Assembly (NCBI GenBank): GCA_964598005.1
Contig: CAZRAL010000004.1
Location: forward strand, 1-64,000
Length of the DNA stretch: 64,000 nucleotides
Direction of reading: 5' to 3'
Source: CAZRAL01 sp964598005
GTDB lineage: Bacteria > Pseudomonadota > Gammaproteobacteria > Burkholderiales > Usitatibacteraceae
Made by a program: the position numbers and the translations under genes. The notes under the pieces were generated by a model that did not search any database, was not told where the DNA came from, and saw only the letters and a program-made list of their open reading frames with translations. Positions 32,941-41,782 of this stretch are shown here, piece by piece. The stretch's first letter is position 1. The number at the start of each line of letters is the position of its first letter.

Positions 32941-34461
32941 TTAACGGGTTACGTAAGGGGTAACGAGCACAACCAGGGTGTCCCGTTTAACCTCGCCCCG
33001 CGCACCCCCGCCCAGTAGGAAATTTTGTGGTACGCCGACGCCTTGCAGATCACCCGTCGAATTCCACTGGTCGTAGGCCATCATTACGAGCGGTTCACCC
33101 GAGCGCATGGGAATCCGTTGACCGCTTTGATTGTCCTCGATCTCAGGAACTTCGATTGCACTATCTTGGGAGGTAATTCGGCGAAGCCTGGCAAGGGAAG
33201 ACAAATTAAGCGAAGCGACAACATTAATGCGGCCATCGGGTTGAATTGTTGGCGTCAGGTTTACAGAGAAACCAACTTTCACCGAACCCGGTTCAAGGCT
33301 GGCTTGCGATCCGACGTTAGCAGTTTGCACGGTGCCCGAACGCGCGAGATAGCCGATCTGTCGCGTGCGACCGTATTGCACTGAATTATTACTAGAGGTA
33401 AAAAGAGTCGTGTTGGCGACATTTGACACATCACCTTGCGTAGATAGTGCTCGCACGATCGCTTGGGTGTCTGCGTATTTGGCGGCATTACCTGTCGCAT
33501 CGTGCGGCACCCCAAGGGTGAAAGCGCTGCCGCTGGCATCGCTGCCATAAGGCGAAAGCACTTTGAGGACATATTGGCCCGATAGCGCGGTATAAAACGC
33601 ATTCCAGTCAATGCCGTAATCATCTGTTTTAGTGCGCGATAGCGAATAAATGCGGATATCAAACATGACATGCGCATCAAGGCGCTTATTCTGCATGTCC
33701 ATATAGCGTTCAACGCGCTCCAGGATATCCGGTGTATCCGTTACGACAATGGCTCCCGTGGCTGGAGAAACCGTAACCCGCCCAAGATTTGATAACAAGG
33801 TCGCACGGATCGCCTGTTCGACTGCTTGCCATTGCGATAACTGAGCGTTGAAACTAAGTGTCTGTGTCGCAGTATTGCCGGAACCAGCGGCGGAATTCGA
33901 TCCTGCTCCTGCGCCGCTTAATGTTGTTGAGAGTGTCGAATCGCCTGGTGCTGTGTTCAGATAAAACACCCGTGTATCAAGCAGATAAAAATGAATTGCT
34001 CCTGCATCGTACCGCCACGAAATTCCGTACCGCGAAGCGATTTTATCGAGAGCGACTGAGAGTTCACCCGCATGATCGATGGTGATACCTTGGCGTACGG
34101 CCGGTAACTGGGCGGTATCGCGGGCGACCCGAACGGGCACGCCCAGACGTTGCGTAAGACGCTCGGCTACCTCTTCGAGCGAGGCATACTGGCCCTGCAG
34201 GGTCACACTTTTGCCATCAAGCGGTGTGGGTTCTGCGCGTGCGACTTCCGCTACTGGGCGTACAGGAATCCAGTAATCCATTTGGGTCACCGACGGTACT
34301 TTCGCCGCATCGGTCATTCGTTGCCGACCGGCAGCGATTTCGATTTCGGCTTCTTTCTTGTTTTTGGCCCACTCTGTTTCTGCCTGTCGAATGGTGGGCA
34401 ATGCGCAACCACTCAAATGCGTAATAATCAACGAGCAATAAAATATGCTTTTGGTGAGCAT
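32941..34461 (-). CDS. pilN: PilN secretin lipoprotein
   Basis: Outer-membrane pore of 506 residues. The signal peptide ends in a lipobox (LSGC). N-domains (about 85-165 and 200-260, with TGAIVVTDTPDILERVERYMD) precede the secretin domain, which contains VGFSVNLTPTIQPDGRINV and PEIEDNQSGQRIPMRSGEPLVM. This is the architecture of R64 PilN and BfpB. GGAG lies before the ATG, overlapping the end of pilL. Confidence 0.93.
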   Translation of the reverse strand: MLTKSIFYCSLIITHLSGCALPTIRQAETEWAKNKKEAEIEIAAGRQRMTDAAKVPSVTQMDYWIPVRPVAEVARAEPTPLDGKSVTLQGQYASLEEVAERLTQRLGVPVRVARDTAQLPAVRQGITIDHAGELSVALDKIASRYGISWRYDAGAIHFYLLDTRVFYLNTAPGDSTLSTTLSGAGAGSNSAAGSGNTATQTLSFNAQLSQWQAVEQAIRATLLSNLGRVTVSPATGAIVVTDTPDILERVERYMDMQNKRLDAHVMFDIRIYSLSRTKTDDYGIDWNAFYTALSGQYVLKVLSPYGSDASGSAFTLGVPHDATGNAAKYADTQAIVRALSTQGDVSNVANTTLFTSSNNSVQYGRTRQIGYLARSGTVQTANVGSQASLEPGSVKVGFSVNLTPTIQPDGRINVVASLNLSSLARLRRITSQDSAIEVPEIEDNQSGQRIPMRSGEPLVMMAYDQWNSTGDLQGVGVPQNFLLGGGARGEVKRDTLVVLVTPYVTR

Positions 34462-34463
34462 GA

Positions 34464-35303
34464 TCAGACTCCTTTGGGGAAGCAGCGCCCCCCAGTAGCT
34501 TCAACGGGGACATCTGCTTCGCCACGCACTTCGAATATGCGGACAATTTTGGAGCCGCTGAAAAACATTGCATCAAGTGAGCGCTGGGTGGTTCGTTGCT
34601 TGGCATCCGCAGCATTAGCTTGATTAATGCCTTTTAAAACCGCACATATTGCAGAATCAAAATCGCCTGAAAAATCGGTGGTTACATCAAAACGGTAATC
34701 CGAAGCTTCCCAGATTACCCGCCAATTGGAGTTGTCAGCCCAGCGCTTAATCGCCGTTTTAACGGTTCCATCGCTGGCATCGAGCTTGAACCGGCCTGGC
34801 GTGACCAAAACCGGTGCCGGCATGCTGATTGCCGGTGGTTCGGGAGGCGAGGAGGCTTCAAATGGCGAACTCGCCTTACGTAAGGTGATCCGTTTTGAAG
34901 TCCAGTCAATTTCAGCGAGGAGTCCTATAGGCCGTAGCATTTCTTCCAGTACGTCGTACCAGCGCATGCCGCCTCGCCAAGCGCTGGTCGCTGGAAGTTT
35001 GAGTCCGCCCGACTCAAACGCGCTCCAGCCATCGGGTACAACCTGGCGCAGTGCAGTCACAAACGGCAAGTCACGAGCAAAGCCCTTAAGTATCGATGCC
35101 TTTGTATCTTTGGTTCCGATGTGCGTCACAACATTGCCAAATAGCATGGTTGTGCCTGCAACATTCATTGCTGCTGTCGATATGGGCATTTTGTTCTCGA
35201 TAACAAAGCCATCGCGTTGCGGTATCGGCGCCTGAGCTAATACAGGAATCGCCATCACTGTGGTGGCCAGGGGTAGCATAACTACAAGGGAGCGAAATAT
35301 CAT
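34464..35303 (-). CDS. pilL: PilL/TcpQ-like pilus protein
   Basis: Exported protein of 279 residues with signal peptide (LVVMLPLATTVMAIPVLAQA). The first domain (about 55-145) resembles a secretin-like N domain; the second (GRFKLDASDGTVKTAIKRWA through FDSAICAVLKGINQ) matches the TcpQ C-terminal domain found in PilL. It lacks the lipobox of R64 PilL. AGGAG precedes the ATG, inside the end of the parR-like gene. It probably stabilises the secretin. Confidence 0.75.
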   Translation of the reverse strand: MIFRSLVVMLPLATTVMAIPVLAQAPIPQRDGFVIENKMPISTAAMNVAGTTMLFGNVVTHIGTKDTKASILKGFARDLPFVTALRQVVPDGWSAFESGGLKLPATSAWRGGMRWYDVLEEMLRPIGLLAEIDWTSKRITLRKASSPFEASSPPEPPAISMPAPVLVTPGRFKLDASDGTVKTAIKRWADNSNWRVIWEASDYRFDVTTDFSGDFDSAICAVLKGINQANAADAKQRTTQRSLDAMFFSGSKIVRIFEVRGEADVPVEATGGRCFPKGV

Positions 35304-35311
35304 GAGTTCTC

Positions 35312-35623
35312 CTACGGCTTTTGAGTGCCAAATATAGATGCCACATCCCGAATCGAAGATGGAGCATGGGGTGCAACAGGGGTTAAGGTAATATTCGTAC
35401 TACCCGATGCCGGTAGCACATCGGATGATTGCTTGAGGGTGACTGGTAGCGTGGCGATTTCCTCGTTTTGCAATAGTCGTGCAAAACCCTCAATTAAAAG
35501 GCGGCGCGCCACATCCTGCGGGCGAACTATGCACTTCAAGTGTTCATAAACCATTTTCTCAGCAGGAACGAGTTGATTGAGATACACGACGAATGGTTTG
35601 ATGTGAGTGGATTTCTTACGCAT
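35312..35623 (-). CDS. ParR/StbB-like partner of the actin-like protein
   Basis: Protein of 103 residues starting 12 bases after the parM-like stop. The N-terminal half is basic with a ribbon-helix-helix-like pattern (THIKPFVVYLNQ, then helices to residue 55). The C-terminal half is Ser/Pro/Thr-rich with an acidic/hydrophobic end. Size, position and layout fit the adaptor that joins a ParM filament to its centromere. Sequence similarity is too low to be sure. Confidence 0.55.
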   Translation of the reverse strand: MRKKSTHIKPFVVYLNQLVPAEKMVYEHLKCIVRPQDVARRLLIEGFARLLQNEEIATLPVTLKQSSDVLPASGSTNITLTPVAPHAPSSIRDVASIFGTQKP

Positions 35624-35635
35624 CGGCGGGATGCA

Positions 35636-36688
35636 CTAAGCCAATTTTTCTGTAAGTGCTAGAAATTTGAGCATCCCACGCGCATTTGCATAAGCAGCAT
35701 GGGCGACAACGATTGCGTTTTTTCGGGGTAGGGTTAAACGGCACATCAAATCGGCGCCGCCACCAACAAAAATAATGCGCTCCAGATCCACGCCTCGACC
35801 GAAGAAGCGCAGGATAGCGTCCTCAACCCGGGTAAGCTGCGGTAACAGGGCGTCCTCTTTCAACGCTGTTACATCGTGCTCTTCTCCAGAGAGGCGTATC
35901 TTGCCGGTGCGTAACGCATTTTCGGCAAGCTGATCCGGCAGGGTATCGATATCGAAAGCGTCACAAATTTTGGTGGTGAGCGCTTCGCGGACATCGAGGG
36001 CACCTACATTAATGGTACCTGTCCGCGAAGGGTCGATTTGGGCGGGGGGCAAAACTACGACACAATCAGTAGTGCGTCCACCGATATCGACGACCCCAAT
36101 GGGTGCCGTTGCTTTATATTCTGCATTTGGCGTGCCATCTTCCATCATGGCAAAATCGATCCAGGCGGTTACGCCCTGTGCGCAAACATAAGCCTGCTCG
36201 ACTAAGGCGCAGGGCAATAGTGTCGTGCCAACTGGCGTGACCGGCACTTTCAGATTGTGGCGCTTGTCTTCAATCAGCTTATTATTGGGCAAACCATCCC
36301 GGTAGAATGTGCCTACCGGCAGACCTGTAGCAATCTTGACGCGTTTCCCGCCCATACCGGCTGCGCGCAGGGCGTGATGAATGATGACGCGATTCAATGG
36401 TGATAGGTGAAATCCATCGAAACGAGTATCTTCACCCTGTATGAAGCGCCCGACAGTAAACTTGCGGCCTTCGCTCTGATAGCTTGCATCATTCGAGCCT
36501 GCAAAAGATTCGACGTCCTGATTAACCGCCTCGATCAGGGCATGTGCGCCGGTGCGAACCCGAGAAGGGATTGTGATCGAAAGCCCCGATTGGGTTACCA
36601 CTTTGGTATCGGCGTAGCCATCATCAATGGCTACCAGGACAGCATTCTCGATAGCTGTTCCATTTTTGGACTTTTTGTCATCGAACAT
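35636..36688 (-). CDS. parM: ParM/StbA-like actin-fold ATPase
   Basis: Filament-forming ATPase of about 350 residues. Phosphate-1 motif AIDDGYADTKV lies near the start, phosphate-2 GVVDIGGRTTDCVVV near 190, and the adenosine motif IFVGGGADLM near 305. The ATG at 36688 overlaps the upstream stop as TAATG; an ATG four codons earlier is also possible. It normally pushes plasmid copies apart. Here it sits inside the tra-pil gene series, so a role in transfer or pilus positioning cannot be excluded. Confidence 0.85.
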   Translation of the reverse strand: MFDDKKSKNGTAIENAVLVAIDDGYADTKVVTQSGLSITIPSRVRTGAHALIEAVNQDVESFAGSNDASYQSEGRKFTVGRFIQGEDTRFDGFHLSPLNRVIIHHALRAAGMGGKRVKIATGLPVGTFYRDGLPNNKLIEDKRHNLKVPVTPVGTTLLPCALVEQAYVCAQGVTAWIDFAMMEDGTPNAEYKATAPIGVVDIGGRTTDCVVVLPPAQIDPSRTGTINVGALDVREALTTKICDAFDIDTLPDQLAENALRTGKIRLSGEEHDVTALKEDALLPQLTRVEDAILRFFGRGVDLERIIFVGGGADLMCRLTLPRKNAIVVAHAAYANARGMLKFLALTEKLA

Positions 36689-37398
36689 TACTGTATCCAT
36701 TGCAATAGCTCTTTCGTCGTAAGTGCGCCGTTTGCGCGGAATCCCGCGCTATTGATAAGTGTGGGTGTAACGGTGACCGAGAGAAGTTTTCCAAGTTTTT
36801 GGATGGCTTCGATTTTCTTCCGGCAGCGCTCGGAAGGTTTCGGTAGGCCGGCACCGCCTGCTACTGCTAGCTGCCAACCCTTTACGGGTTCGCTGTGACA
36901 AAGGGCTCCTGCTGCACGGTCAAATGCTTCTGGATGCAATTCCATGAGGGGATACGGGAAAATATAGAGCGTAATATCGGTAATTCCGGCAAGCGCCTGT
37001 TCAAGCTGTCTGCAATGCGGGCAATCGGGGTCGGAAAAAACGACTAGACGGCGTCGGCCATTGCCCCGCTTTACTGTGATTGCGCCGTATAGCGGCAGCG
37101 AGTCAATGTTGATACGTTCTGCCGTAGCCGTAGCAGCGGGCGAGGATCGGGTGGGAGTCAATAATTGCTTTGATGCAAGATCGAACAATCCGCCCACAAA
37201 AAGGTAACGCCCACCATCATCCATGTAGCCTACACCGCCATCCTCGAAAGTAATTTCATGAACGCCGGAAATTGGAGTGGGCTTCGAGCTTGTCGCCTTG
37301 AAATCAGGGTTCCGCTTGTTATAGTCGGCAATATTGAAGGTGCCAGCGGACGCTGATAACGAGAGCAGAAGCGATATCGCCATAACAACATTTTTCAT
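36688..37398 (-). CDS. trbB: DsbC-like periplasmic thiol:disulfide protein (TrbB type)
   Basis: Exported protein of 236 residues: signal peptide (MKNVVMAISLLLSLSASA), an N-terminal DsbC-type dimerisation region and a thioredoxin fold with active site CPHC (FSDPDCPHCRQLE) and cis-Pro segment TVTPTLIN. It would isomerise disulfides in T4SS or pilus components, such as PilS and the Cys-rich exported protein. R64 has a comparable TrbB. It is coupled by TAATG on both sides. Confidence 0.88.
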   Translation of the reverse strand: MKNVVMAISLLLSLSASAGTFNIADYNKRNPDFKATSSKPTPISGVHEITFEDGGVGYMDDGGRYLFVGGLFDLASKQLLTPTRSSPAATATAERINIDSLPLYGAITVKRGNGRRRLVVFSDPDCPHCRQLEQALAGITDITLYIFPYPLMELHPEAFDRAAGALCHSEPVKGWQLAVAGGAGLPKPSERCRKKIEAIQKLGKLLSVTVTPTLINSAGFRANGALTTKELLQWIQ

Positions 37399-37652
37399 TA
37401 GTAGCGAACTCGCAAATACCAGGGATTGCCGGAGGCAACGCGACCCGCCACAATTCGACGCAGACGAAGCAATGCTCCTCCCAGAGTGTAGCCGAGGCGT
37501 TTAAGTCCGCTAAGTACAACGATGGAAATGATCGCGATCGTGAGCGTTGTCCCGTTCATATGGAGGAACCAAATAAGAATCGGAGGCAACACGCGAACAT
37601 CAAGTCCGAAGAAAGAGGGATTTAACGAGGTGTTCCACCAGGCAGGTCTCAC
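37398..37652 (-). CDS. traK: IcmT/TraK small T4SS membrane protein
   Basis: Protein of 84 residues with GTG start overlapping the traJ stop (TAGTG). The pattern W..TSLNPSFFGLDVRVLPPILIWFLHM is typical of IcmT: an Asn/Pro-rich start, FF-x-D, then a membrane helix. A second hydrophobic stretch (LTIAIISIVVL) follows and the end is basic. The R64 counterpart is TraK, next to TraJ, the same order as here. Confidence 0.75.
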   Translation of the reverse strand: MRPAWWNTSLNPSFFGLDVRVLPPILIWFLHMNGTTLTIAIISIVVLSGLKRLGYTLGGALLRLRRIVAGRVASGNPWYLRVRY

Positions 37653-38821
37653 TAGCCCATTCCTTGATCAACAGCAATGTTCATTTTTGCTTCCAATGCA
37701 ATGACATCGACCCAGCGTCGTTCGATAAGCCCCTCATCGGCAAATCGAGTGACCGACTTCAATAACGTCTCGCCTCGCTCCTTGGTAAGTTCACGGGTAC
37801 GTAACGCTAAATGCTCCACTGATTGTGCTGCAGCGCGATAAAGTTCGCCTTTTACGGCATCATCGAATACCAAATACTCGCGCGCGGCAATTTGCTTGCC
37901 GTCTGACGATGGAATGAGACGCTGAACTAATACCATCTTGAGGCTCTCAAGCAAGTCTGTCATGCGTCCCGCGCGCTCGTCTGCATTGAAAACAGTCAGT
38001 ACGCGGCGCAATGTTTCTGAAACGCCCTTCGCATGCGTAGTGCCGTAGACACGCGCACCCGCTAATCCGAGCTCCAGGCCCGCGCCGAAGGTTTCCTTGT
38101 CACGCATTTCTCCGACCATGACCGTAGTCGGTGCGCGGCGCAGGGTGCCGCGAACGAATGAGGCAAAAGACATCGTATGCCGCCCTACTTCGGATTGCAT
38201 ACAGACGTTTCCAGAGCGCCACGAATACGTTCCCTTGTGAACGAATTCAATAGGGGATTCGACGGTAAGCACTTTTTCGTTATCACGTTGTTCCAATAGC
38301 TGACGAACGGTAGAGGCCAGCAAAGTGGTTTTACCGGAGCCGGTTGCGCCGGCAATGAGGACTAATCCCTGATCCGGGAATAAGCCCCTGAGAATGTCCG
38401 GGGTTAGCCGCATTGACGCTAACGGTATGGGAGTGGACGGAATTGTGCGTAGCGACATTTGTAAGCCGTCGCCGTTTTCTGAGCGCCCCGCTGATACGTT
38501 CACGCGAAACCGGATGCGTTCATGGCGAGAAATTTTGACTTCGTGCGAAAAATCGAGATCTTCTCCGCTTCCAAGACGTGCAATACCGGCCGAACCATAC
38601 ATAAAACCTACTATCTGATTGAGCTCCGATTCACCCATCGTCCGCTTGGTCACGGAGTGGTGACGACCGTAATGCGACACGATGATGGGTTCCCCAGTTT
38701 GGATGCAGATATCAGAAACATGTTTTTGATACGCTCTTATTAACAGTGCATCGAGCGCCGCGCGATCCAAGAGGTGCGGAATGTCCTGACCGATACCGGC
38801 AATATCTAGCGCGGCATCCAT
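37652..38821 (-). CDS. traJ: DotB/TraJ T4SS ATPase
   Basis: PilT/VirB11-like hexameric ATPase of 389 residues. Walker A is GATGSGKTT near 150, the Asp box is VLTVESPIEF, Walker B is TVMVGEMRDKET and the His box is YGTTHAKG. It powers type IVB channel assembly or substrate movement from the cytosolic face. It overlaps the dotC stop by 16 bases. Note that the window also encodes PilQ, DotO and DotL, four distinct motor ATPases. Confidence 0.93.
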   Translation of the reverse strand: MDAALDIAGIGQDIPHLLDRAALDALLIRAYQKHVSDICIQTGEPIIVSHYGRHHSVTKRTMGESELNQIVGFMYGSAGIARLGSGEDLDFSHEVKISRHERIRFRVNVSAGRSENGDGLQMSLRTIPSTPIPLASMRLTPDILRGLFPDQGLVLIAGATGSGKTTLLASTVRQLLEQRDNEKVLTVESPIEFVHKGTYSWRSGNVCMQSEVGRHTMSFASFVRGTLRRAPTTVMVGEMRDKETFGAGLELGLAGARVYGTTHAKGVSETLRRVLTVFNADERAGRMTDLLESLKMVLVQRLIPSSDGKQIAAREYLVFDDAVKGELYRAAAQSVEHLALRTRELTKERGETLLKSVTRFADEGLIERRWVDVIALEAKMNIAVDQGMG

Positions 38822-39549
38822 TGTTTCGGATCAAGTTTGAAAGCAGGCGTGACCGTAATCCGGTATACGCGCTCGTTAATATTGAGCTGATGATCTGCAT
38901 TACCAGTCACGCCGAAGTTGGCATTGGCCACCATCGGCTCGCTGACCATATTTTTACGTTTTAGCTCATGGTAAAGCAGCATTCCGTTAAAATCGCGTTC
39001 TAGCCGAGCCAGGTTTATTTGAAAAATACTGTCTGCCTGGGCGACACCATTCTCCCAGCCAATACGTATGTTTTCTTGCCAAACCTGCTTTTCGGGGTTG
39101 GTTTGCGGCAGCAAAGCGGCATCAGGCCAACTCACCGCCCGACCGTTCACCGATAAACCACGGTATAGATAATCGCGCCATGAAATAGGAGTGGTGGTGA
39201 ATCTTGCTTGTTCTTCGATGCGATAGACACGATCAACAATATTAAGAATCCGGTTATCCGGTAGCGAAACGGCAGCCCGGCCCTCAACAAGAACGGGGGG
39301 AATAACATTCTGCGGCAGCACAAGGAATTGAAAAGCGAATATCCGATCCAGATCGACTTTCATGGCGTTCATATCACTCATAATCGCCGTAGCACGCGTG
39401 ACCAATCCCGTTCGCGCGCCGAGCGACGTAGCCGCCTCCTTTATTGCGAGAATGCGAGGAGAGTCGATAACTCCAATGGTTCGTATTTCGGCAGCGACTG
39501 GAGGCCGTGCGGCTTCCAGTTCGCTCAGTGTGGGGAGATCAACCGTCAT
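38806..39549 (-). CDS. traI: DotC/TraI T4SS core protein lacking a signal peptide
   Basis: Protein of 247 residues matching DotC: ARTGLVTRATAIMSDMNAMKVDLDRIFAFQFLVLP..VIPPVLVEG, then WRDYLYRGL and GWENGVAQADSIFQINLARLERDFNGMLLYHEL. DotC is normally an outer-membrane lipoprotein that anchors DotH with DotD. Here the frame begins MTVDLPTLSEL with no signal peptide or lipobox, and an in-frame stop nine codons upstream excludes a longer form. The start overlaps traH by 11 bases. Confidence 0.85.
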   Translation of the reverse strand: MTVDLPTLSELEAARPPVAAEIRTIGVIDSPRILAIKEAATSLGARTGLVTRATAIMSDMNAMKVDLDRIFAFQFLVLPQNVIPPVLVEGRAAVSLPDNRILNIVDRVYRIEEQARFTTTPISWRDYLYRGLSVNGRAVSWPDAALLPQTNPEKQVWQENIRIGWENGVAQADSIFQINLARLERDFNGMLLYHELKRKNMVSEPMVANANFGVTGNADHQLNINERVYRITVTPAFKLDPKQWMPR

Positions 39550-40165
39550 AGCGTAATTCGATACCGGCAGGAGTCAGGGCAATTTGGGCGCCACGCATAC
39601 TGATTTGTATGCCTACGTTGTGTAGTACAAGTGAAGCAGGCGTTTGTTGAGCCGAAATCGTGATGATTAGCGGCACAGCGGGGGGAGGGCCAACGACATA
39701 AAATTTGAGGCCGAGCTGATCGGCTATTTTTTTTACAAACGGTTCTGCATCCCCAATCCAAGACGCCGAAATTTTTTCAGACAGCAGGTCTGGCGGTAAG
39801 TTGGCCGGTAACGACGGCATCTTCGGTGACTGGATTTCCACTGGCTGAATTGCCCGCGATCCAGTCACTTCACTTGAAAAACGTGGTGCCAACATAACGA
39901 CCGAATCCCTCGCTGTCTTGTTGCCAGATCTCATGAATTCGGAATCCACTCGTATTGAGCGCACCGTTTCTTCAGCAACCGGTTTCAACTGGGGTTGCTC
40001 ATATACAGGCATTACTTCCATTAGGCGTCGTTCAATTCGCTGTCCGGCTGCTGCAATAGCGGCTTGTATCGCATTCGGTGTCGGGCGTATCTCGACAGAG
40101 GGAGGTGTTTGGCAGCCGCCCAGCAGTAGGGCCACAGGAAAAACGGCTAAATTAAATTTGCACAT
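39539..40165 (-). CDS. traH: DotD/TraH T4SS lipoprotein
   Basis: Outer-membrane lipoprotein of 208 residues that, with DotC, targets DotH to the outer membrane. The signal peptide (FNLAVFPVALLLGGC) ends in a lipobox. The C-terminal domain (about 125-208, LLSEKISASWIGDAEPFVKKIADQLGLKFYVVGPPP) is the secretin N0-like fold of DotD. The ATG at 40165 is preferred over upstream starts inside the AT-rich promoter motif. It heads the long leftward tra-pil series. Confidence 0.88.
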   Translation of the reverse strand: MCKFNLAVFPVALLLGGCQTPPSVEIRPTPNAIQAAIAAAGQRIERRLMEVMPVYEQPQLKPVAEETVRSIRVDSEFMRSGNKTARDSVVMLAPRFSSEVTGSRAIQPVEIQSPKMPSLPANLPPDLLSEKISASWIGDAEPFVKKIADQLGLKFYVVGPPPAVPLIITISAQQTPASLVLHNVGIQISMRGAQIALTPAGIELRYDG

Positions 40166-40168
40166 GTT

Positions 40169-40184
40169 ATATATCATAATCATA
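40169..40184 (+). promoter_or_regulatory. AT-rich promoter motif at traH
   Basis: ATATATCATAATCATA, only 3 bases upstream of the chosen traH start, so it probably overlaps the transcription start or acts as an operator. Confidence 0.5.
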
Positions 40185-40213
40185 ATAAAATAAAAACACA
40201 ACAGACTTTTCCA

Positions 40214-40258
40214 AAAAAAGCGTAAGGCTGCATAAAATATGCTGTTTTACGCTTTTTT
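40214..40258. terminator. long symmetric hairpin with A and T tracts
   Basis: Arms AAAAAAGCGTAA (40214-40225) and TTACGCTTTTTT (40247-40258), with an inner GCATA/TATGC stem. It has the form of a bidirectional terminator but lies upstream of the leftward traH unit, so it could also insulate it or act as an attenuator. Confidence 0.6.
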
Positions 40259-40621
40259 ACTGTGGATTCGTGGTGTTAACACATTATTCCCGATGAAAAT
40301 GCACATACATACAACAGAGAACCCACATAAAACGCACTGATTGTCAGCATATAAACCGGATACGAAAATTGTTACCGAGACAAGAATCGACGCGGGCTAA
40401 CAGGTGGTTAGACCTAAGGTCCGCAATTTTATTGACAGCGCAGTCGAATTGCCTTCAAAATTCATCCAATTAAGCTAATATTATATACAATAAACGTTTA
40501 ATTTGATGCTGACTAACGGGGGGATGGCATCGTAAGAAAAATGGCCCCTAATTGTTTCGCAATCGTGTTGCCGTGCCGCCCGCGATAAAGAATTTGCAAT
40601 TAACTTTTAAGTGGAATCGTT

Positions 40622-41698
40622 ATGTCGCTTCGACCTCGCCCAACTCGCAGTCAAGAAACCATCGCAATCTATGAAAAATGCATCCTGGAGCTATTTCGCA
40701 GATATCGGGAACATGGCGCCTACGAATCCAACACGCATTCGGCATTAGATGTGAGATCTGTAGATATCCTTGGCATTATTAAGGGGAAGACAACTGTTCA
40801 GTCAGTTACCGCCAGGACGTTGGAGCCTGTAGATTATCGTGAATTCGTAGCCTGGCTCGGAACGATGCGTGGTCGATGGACGCAAACGACCTGGCGGCAG
40901 CGGCGAGCGCAGGTGTCGCATTGGATGGAAACGCGTCCTCATGCAGAGAATCAAGAGGCTTTTGAAATGTTGGGCGAAGTCAGTCGCGCGACACCAGCCA
41001 AGCCACGGCGCCTGGGTGAGACATCAGCGCGCAAGCCCAAAATGATCGCGTACGAAGATTGGCTTTCGCTTAATGACAAGTTAACCGAATGGGGTCAGCG
41101 CGCGAACTTCAAGTATGCCTATGCAACCAGGGTGTGGTTGCATGCCAATATTCTTTTGGGTCTCCGCCCTGTCGAGTGGTTAGGAACCACAATGAAACCT
41201 GTTGGCGAACCGGACGACGACGGTCGTGTGCAATTTCAGGTCGCAATTCCAAATGCAAAAACAACGAATGGACGCGGGACAGGACCGCAGCGTGAATTGG
41301 AAATCCAGCTTACGCCAGAACAAGCAGAAATTGTTCGCACGCATCTTGAGGTGGTCGCAGGAATCATAGAAGACAGTGCGTCTAAAGCAACCAGGCTGGC
41401 AATATGGCGTGATTTCGAGGGACGATGCAACCGGACACTGGCGCGCGCGTGTGAAGTGTTGTGGCCGAATATGGTGAGGCGCCGATATACTCTCTATTCC
41501 GCACGCCACCAGTTTGCTGCCAATGCAAAATCAGATCATCCGTTAAAAATAGTAGCCGAACTTATGGGGCACAAGTCGCCCATATCGAGCGAGCGGCACT
41601 ACGGGCAACGGAAAAAAGGATGGTCGCAGGATCTACGGAGCAAGGCAACTCCAGTGAGCGTAACCCGGCCATTTCCTAAAACAAAAGAAACAGAATGA
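40622..41698 (+). CDS. tyrosine recombinase
   Basis: Site-specific recombinase of 358 residues. The catalytic Arg I lies in NILLGLRPVEWL near 180, box II is YSARHQFAAN (Arg near 295), an LMGHK motif follows, and the nucleophile Tyr is in SERHYGQ at about 327. The N-terminus (1-110) is an unusual SAM-like binding domain. It is divergent from the tra-pil series. It could resolve plasmid multimers or invert DNA; R64 Rci is comparable in position class, but no inverted crossover repeats were seen near pilV. Confidence 0.85.
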   Translation: MSLRPRPTRSQETIAIYEKCILELFRRYREHGAYESNTHSALDVRSVDILGIIKGKTTVQSVTARTLEPVDYREFVAWLGTMRGRWTQTTWRQRRAQVSHWMETRPHAENQEAFEMLGEVSRATPAKPRRLGETSARKPKMIAYEDWLSLNDKLTEWGQRANFKYAYATRVWLHANILLGLRPVEWLGTTMKPVGEPDDDGRVQFQVAIPNAKTTNGRGTGPQRELEIQLTPEQAEIVRTHLEVVAGIIEDSASKATRLAIWRDFEGRCNRTLARACEVLWPNMVRRRYTLYSARHQFAANAKSDHPLKIVAELMGHKSPISSERHYGQRKKGWSQDLRSKATPVSVTRPFPKTKETE

Positions 41699-41757
41699 CT
41701 GCGGAATTTGGCAGTGATCCAGGCGCGTACTTACCCGTGATTGCTAGCGAGTTAATA

Positions 41758-41773
41758 TATGATTATCGTATAC
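41758..41773 (-). promoter_or_regulatory. AT-rich promoter motif before the transglycosylase
   Basis: Minus-strand reading GTATACGATAATCATA, 13 of 16 matches to the motif family, ending 10 bases before the GTG start at 41783. Confidence 0.35.
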
Positions 41774-41782
41774 AATACTATC

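Larger units (their letters stand above)
40166..40621. promoter_or_regulatory. divergent control region between traH and the recombinase
   Basis: About 455 noncoding bases. From left to right there are the shared AT-rich motif at 40169-40184, a long hairpin at 40214-40258, the palindrome GTGTTAACAC near 40273-40282 and AT-rich stretches near 40480-40500. No convincing open frame was seen. It should contain the promoters of the leftward tra-pil series and the rightward recombinase. Confidence 0.6.

Noticed and set aside
41759..41782. ATG 24 bases upstream as transglycosylase start
   Set aside because: It would translate the AT-rich promoter motif and spoil the charged start of the signal peptide.
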